Shown here: positions 14,619 to 15,744 of the stretch, one piece after another | Position numbering within the stretch: position 1 is the stretch's first letter | Layout: each line of letters begins with the position of its first letter | From: Cenarchaeum sp. SB0662_bin_33 | Lineage (GTDB): Archaea; Thermoproteota; Nitrososphaeria; Nitrososphaerales; Nitrosopumilaceae | Assembly: GCA_009840065.1 (NCBI GenBank) | Contig: VXON01000100.1 | Span: forward strand, 1-15,744 | Reading direction: 5' to 3' | Length of the DNA: 15,744 bases | Notes under the pieces: generated by a model | What the model was told of the DNA's origin: nothing | Databases searched by the model: none | Seen by the model: only the letters and a program-made list of their open reading frames with translations | Made by a program: the position numbers and the translations under genes

Positions 14619-15290
14619 CTAGTCTTCCAGCTGGAACGACTGTATGATGTGTTCGGCCTCGCCTAGATATGTGTCATAGTCACCCACATCGCTCTCATAC
14701 TTTACCTCATATATCAGGCCCTCATGCTCAAAGCTGTACGATATTCCCTGAAGGCCATAGGTGAATATGGTTACAACATATTCGTCCACATAGCCGGTGT
14801 TGCCATCAATTATAGCCTGATCTACCCTTGTATGGTTGAATGCATCCCCAAGGTATTCTTGTATGAGAGACGTGCCCCACTCCCGGTGCTCATCTATGTC
14901 TTCGCCCATAATTCCGGATATGGTTACGGATATTATGGTAGGTATCTCATTCTCTATGGTATCTACATGCACCAGCGAGTCCCGGGTACTTTGGCCTAGT
15001 TCGTCTGTGTAGGGAATCTGTCTCTCCCAACCGTAGGGCTTCTCTATGCTGTATACGGAATCCCGCATCATTACGCTAGAATCACCACCCGCTCCAAGTG
15101 TAATGTACCCCTCATCGACCAGCCACTGTATATTTGCCAGATAATCAGCATCACTTATAGAGTCATCCGCCCACCATCCGGCAGCACTCTTTATCCAGTC
15201 CGGTATGGCATCTGACTGCGATGATGCTACCGATATGCTCAAGCCAGAGAGTGTCACTCCCACAATTATTAAAATCACCCACGTATTCAC
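14619..15290 (-). CDS. Predicted secreted protein with a Trp-rich IPDWIK module
   Basis: The 223 residues begin with a probable signal peptide (hydrophobic residues 4-19, ending near VASS at 21-24). Residues 29-65 form a Trp-rich module, IPDWIKSAAGWWADDSISD then ANIQWLVDEGYI, which I recognise as a recurrent extracellular module in Nitrosopumilus-like archaea, often repeated or attached to peptidase-like proteins. The rest (about 75-223) looks like one globular domain ending YEVKYESDVGDYDTYLGEAEHIIQSF. That pattern is reminiscent of PsbP-related domains common in this group; this is a weak resemblance. There is no second membrane anchor or lipobox. Start is a GTG, with a TATA-like element about 29 bp upstream. 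Its function is unknown; the likely location is outside the membrane. Confidence 0.8.
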   Translation of the reverse strand: MNTWVILIIVGVTLSGLSISVASSQSDAIPDWIKSAAGWWADDSISDADYLANIQWLVDEGYITLGAGGDSSVMMRDSVYSIEKPYGWERQIPYTDELGQSTRDSLVHVDTIENEIPTIISVTISGIMGEDIDEHREWGTSLIQEYLGDAFNHTRVDQAIIDGNTGYVDEYVVTIFTYGLQGISYSFEHEGLIYEVKYESDVGDYDTYLGEAEHIIQSFQLED

Positions 15291-15312
15291 AACTGTGGTT
15301 TCATAGACAGGT

Positions 15313-15324
15313 ATTAGAATATTT
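15313..15324 (-). promoter_or_regulatory. TATA-like promoter of the secreted-protein/HIT pair
   Basis: Read on the minus strand, AAATATTCTAAT lies about 23-34 bases before the GTG at 15290. This is the right distance for a TATA box giving a transcript that begins at or close to the start codon. No ribosome-binding motif precedes the GTG, which is consistent with leaderless translation. The HIT gene 12 bp downstream has no separate TATA box at a suitable distance, so this may serve both genes. Confidence 0.45.
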
Positions 15325-15545
15325 GGTTTGGTGATTCTCCTAAAAACACGACTGATGAATATTGTGATTTATGACATACAGCGTACGCAGTGACACCAGC
15401 CATTCACACATCCCAAAACCAAGCCTAGTAATCTAGATGGCCAGCCCGCATAATCATACCAATCGATAAGTTGGCACATGGATTTTTGATGTGTGCCTGA
15501 ACTACATATCCTACTTTTTACATTATACTGCCCCGACCAAGTACT

Positions 15546-15571
15546 CAACTTCAAAAAACAAAAGACTTTCG
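15546..15571 (-). repeat. Short dispersed repeat, copy 3
   Basis: On the minus strand these 26 bases match copy 1 with two differences, G to C at position 8 and C to T at position 14. Together with 15691-15716 it forms an inverted pair with 119 bp between the arms. The arms here face each other with their GAAAG ends, the opposite of the left-flank pair. If read in the KVFCFLKL frame, both differences are silent, a weak hint of past coding. Confidence 0.65.
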
Positions 15572-15690
15572 AATGCATTACAAATCACCAAGATGTGCAG
15601 TCGTTGCCATATACGCGGAGCATGCGTAGTCGTTTGTAGATAGATCCAATATTTTTCGATCTTATTGATTCAAGAATATCATGCCATTAT

Positions 15691-15716
15691 GGAAAGTGTT
15701 TTGCTTTTTGAAGTTG
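15691..15716 (+). repeat. Short dispersed repeat, copy 4
   Basis: This copy differs from copy 1 (55-80) only at its first base and has the same orientation. The two therefore form a direct repeat about 15.6 kb apart, enclosing the entire ribosomal and tryptophan block. After the repeat, a stretch similar to that following copy 3 leads to TGTAAAAA; copy 1 also reaches TGTAAAAA, but after a shorter gap. The true repeat unit may thus be longer than 26 bp and gapped. The window ends right after this. Confidence 0.7.
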
Positions 15717-15744
15717 GGCGCTCGGTTGGATACATCTGTAAAAA

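Larger units (their letters stand above)
15325..15744. other. Right flank, no convincing gene
   Basis: This 420-bp stretch holds two copies of the short repeat (15546-15571 minus, 15691-15716 plus) and otherwise nothing I can name. A minus-strand frame of 69 codons (15369-15578) runs through the repeat and reads KVFCFLKL there. Its remaining residues are rich in Cys, Trp and Ser and resemble no family, and it has no promoter or ribosome-binding site. I found no tRNA-like or rRNA-like segment. It may be decayed mobile-element DNA like the left flank. Confidence 0.45.

Noticed and set aside
15369..15578. Minus-strand 69-codon frame that runs through repeat copy 3
   Set aside because: It resembles no family, is unusually rich in Cys and Trp, and lacks a promoter or ribosome-binding site. 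The only shared stretch is the repeat itself, so I treat it as a chance or relic frame.
15291..15744. Possible tRNA or small stable RNA in the right flank
   Set aside because: I looked for acceptor-stem pairing and T-loop/anticodon patterns by eye and found none. Only a covariance-model search could exclude an unusual one.
1..15744. CRISPR array, toxin-antitoxin pair or defence island
   Set aside because: No regularly spaced repeats, nuclease motifs or small toxin-like gene pairs are present. The four repeat copies are too few and too irregularly spaced for a CRISPR array.

Overview
The window is archaeal and most likely from a Nitrososphaerota (Thaumarchaeota) genome, probably near the Nitrosopumilus/Cenarchaeum lineage. 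The ribosomal set is archaeal or eukaryote-like: eS4, zinc-ribbon uS14, and an RNase P Rpp29 gene lodged between uL29 and uS17. Genes overlap tightly (ATGA, TAATG and TTGA junctions), promoters look like TATA boxes placed for nearly leaderless mRNAs, and one secreted protein carries a tryptophan-rich 'IPDWIK...WW...' module that I associate with this phylum. By eye, base composition is close to balanced in genes and more AT-rich in the two flanks. AUA dominates among isoleucine codons, and AGG/AGA are common for arginine. The genus is inference.

Layout. 1-534: an AT-rich flank with a degraded IS1595-type transposase fragment on the minus strand, two copies of a short repeat, and the promoter of the ribosomal operon. 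535-8575: one plus-strand ribosomal cluster in the order uL3, uL4, uL23, uS19, uL22, uS3, uL29, Rpp29, uS17, uL14, uL24, eS4, uL5, uS14, uS8, uL6. uL2 is absent from its usual place between uL23 and uS19, and the cluster stops after uL6, without the usual eL32-eL19-uL18-uS5-uL30-uL15 continuation. uL24 has an unusual acidic tail of about 150 residues. 8601-14218: a compact plus-strand tryptophan operon, trpE-G-D-C-B-A, with no trpF. 14202-15290: two minus-strand genes, a secreted protein followed by a HIT-family protein; the HIT gene overlaps trpA tail to tail by 17 bp. 15291-15744: an AT-rich flank with two more copies of the short repeat and no convincing gene.

How the genes work together. 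The first block makes parts of both ribosomal subunits plus one RNase P subunit, so ribosome assembly and tRNA maturation share transcription. The second block converts chorismate to tryptophan, except for the phosphoribosylanthranilate isomerase step, which must be supplied elsewhere. A TATA-like element overlapping the uL6 stop codon suggests that trpE has its own, possibly leaderless, promoter.

I see no clear new defence, mobile or regulatory system. The least explained signal is the 22-26 bp repeat present four times, as one inverted pair in each flank. One copy truncates the transposase remnant exactly after its HTN motif.
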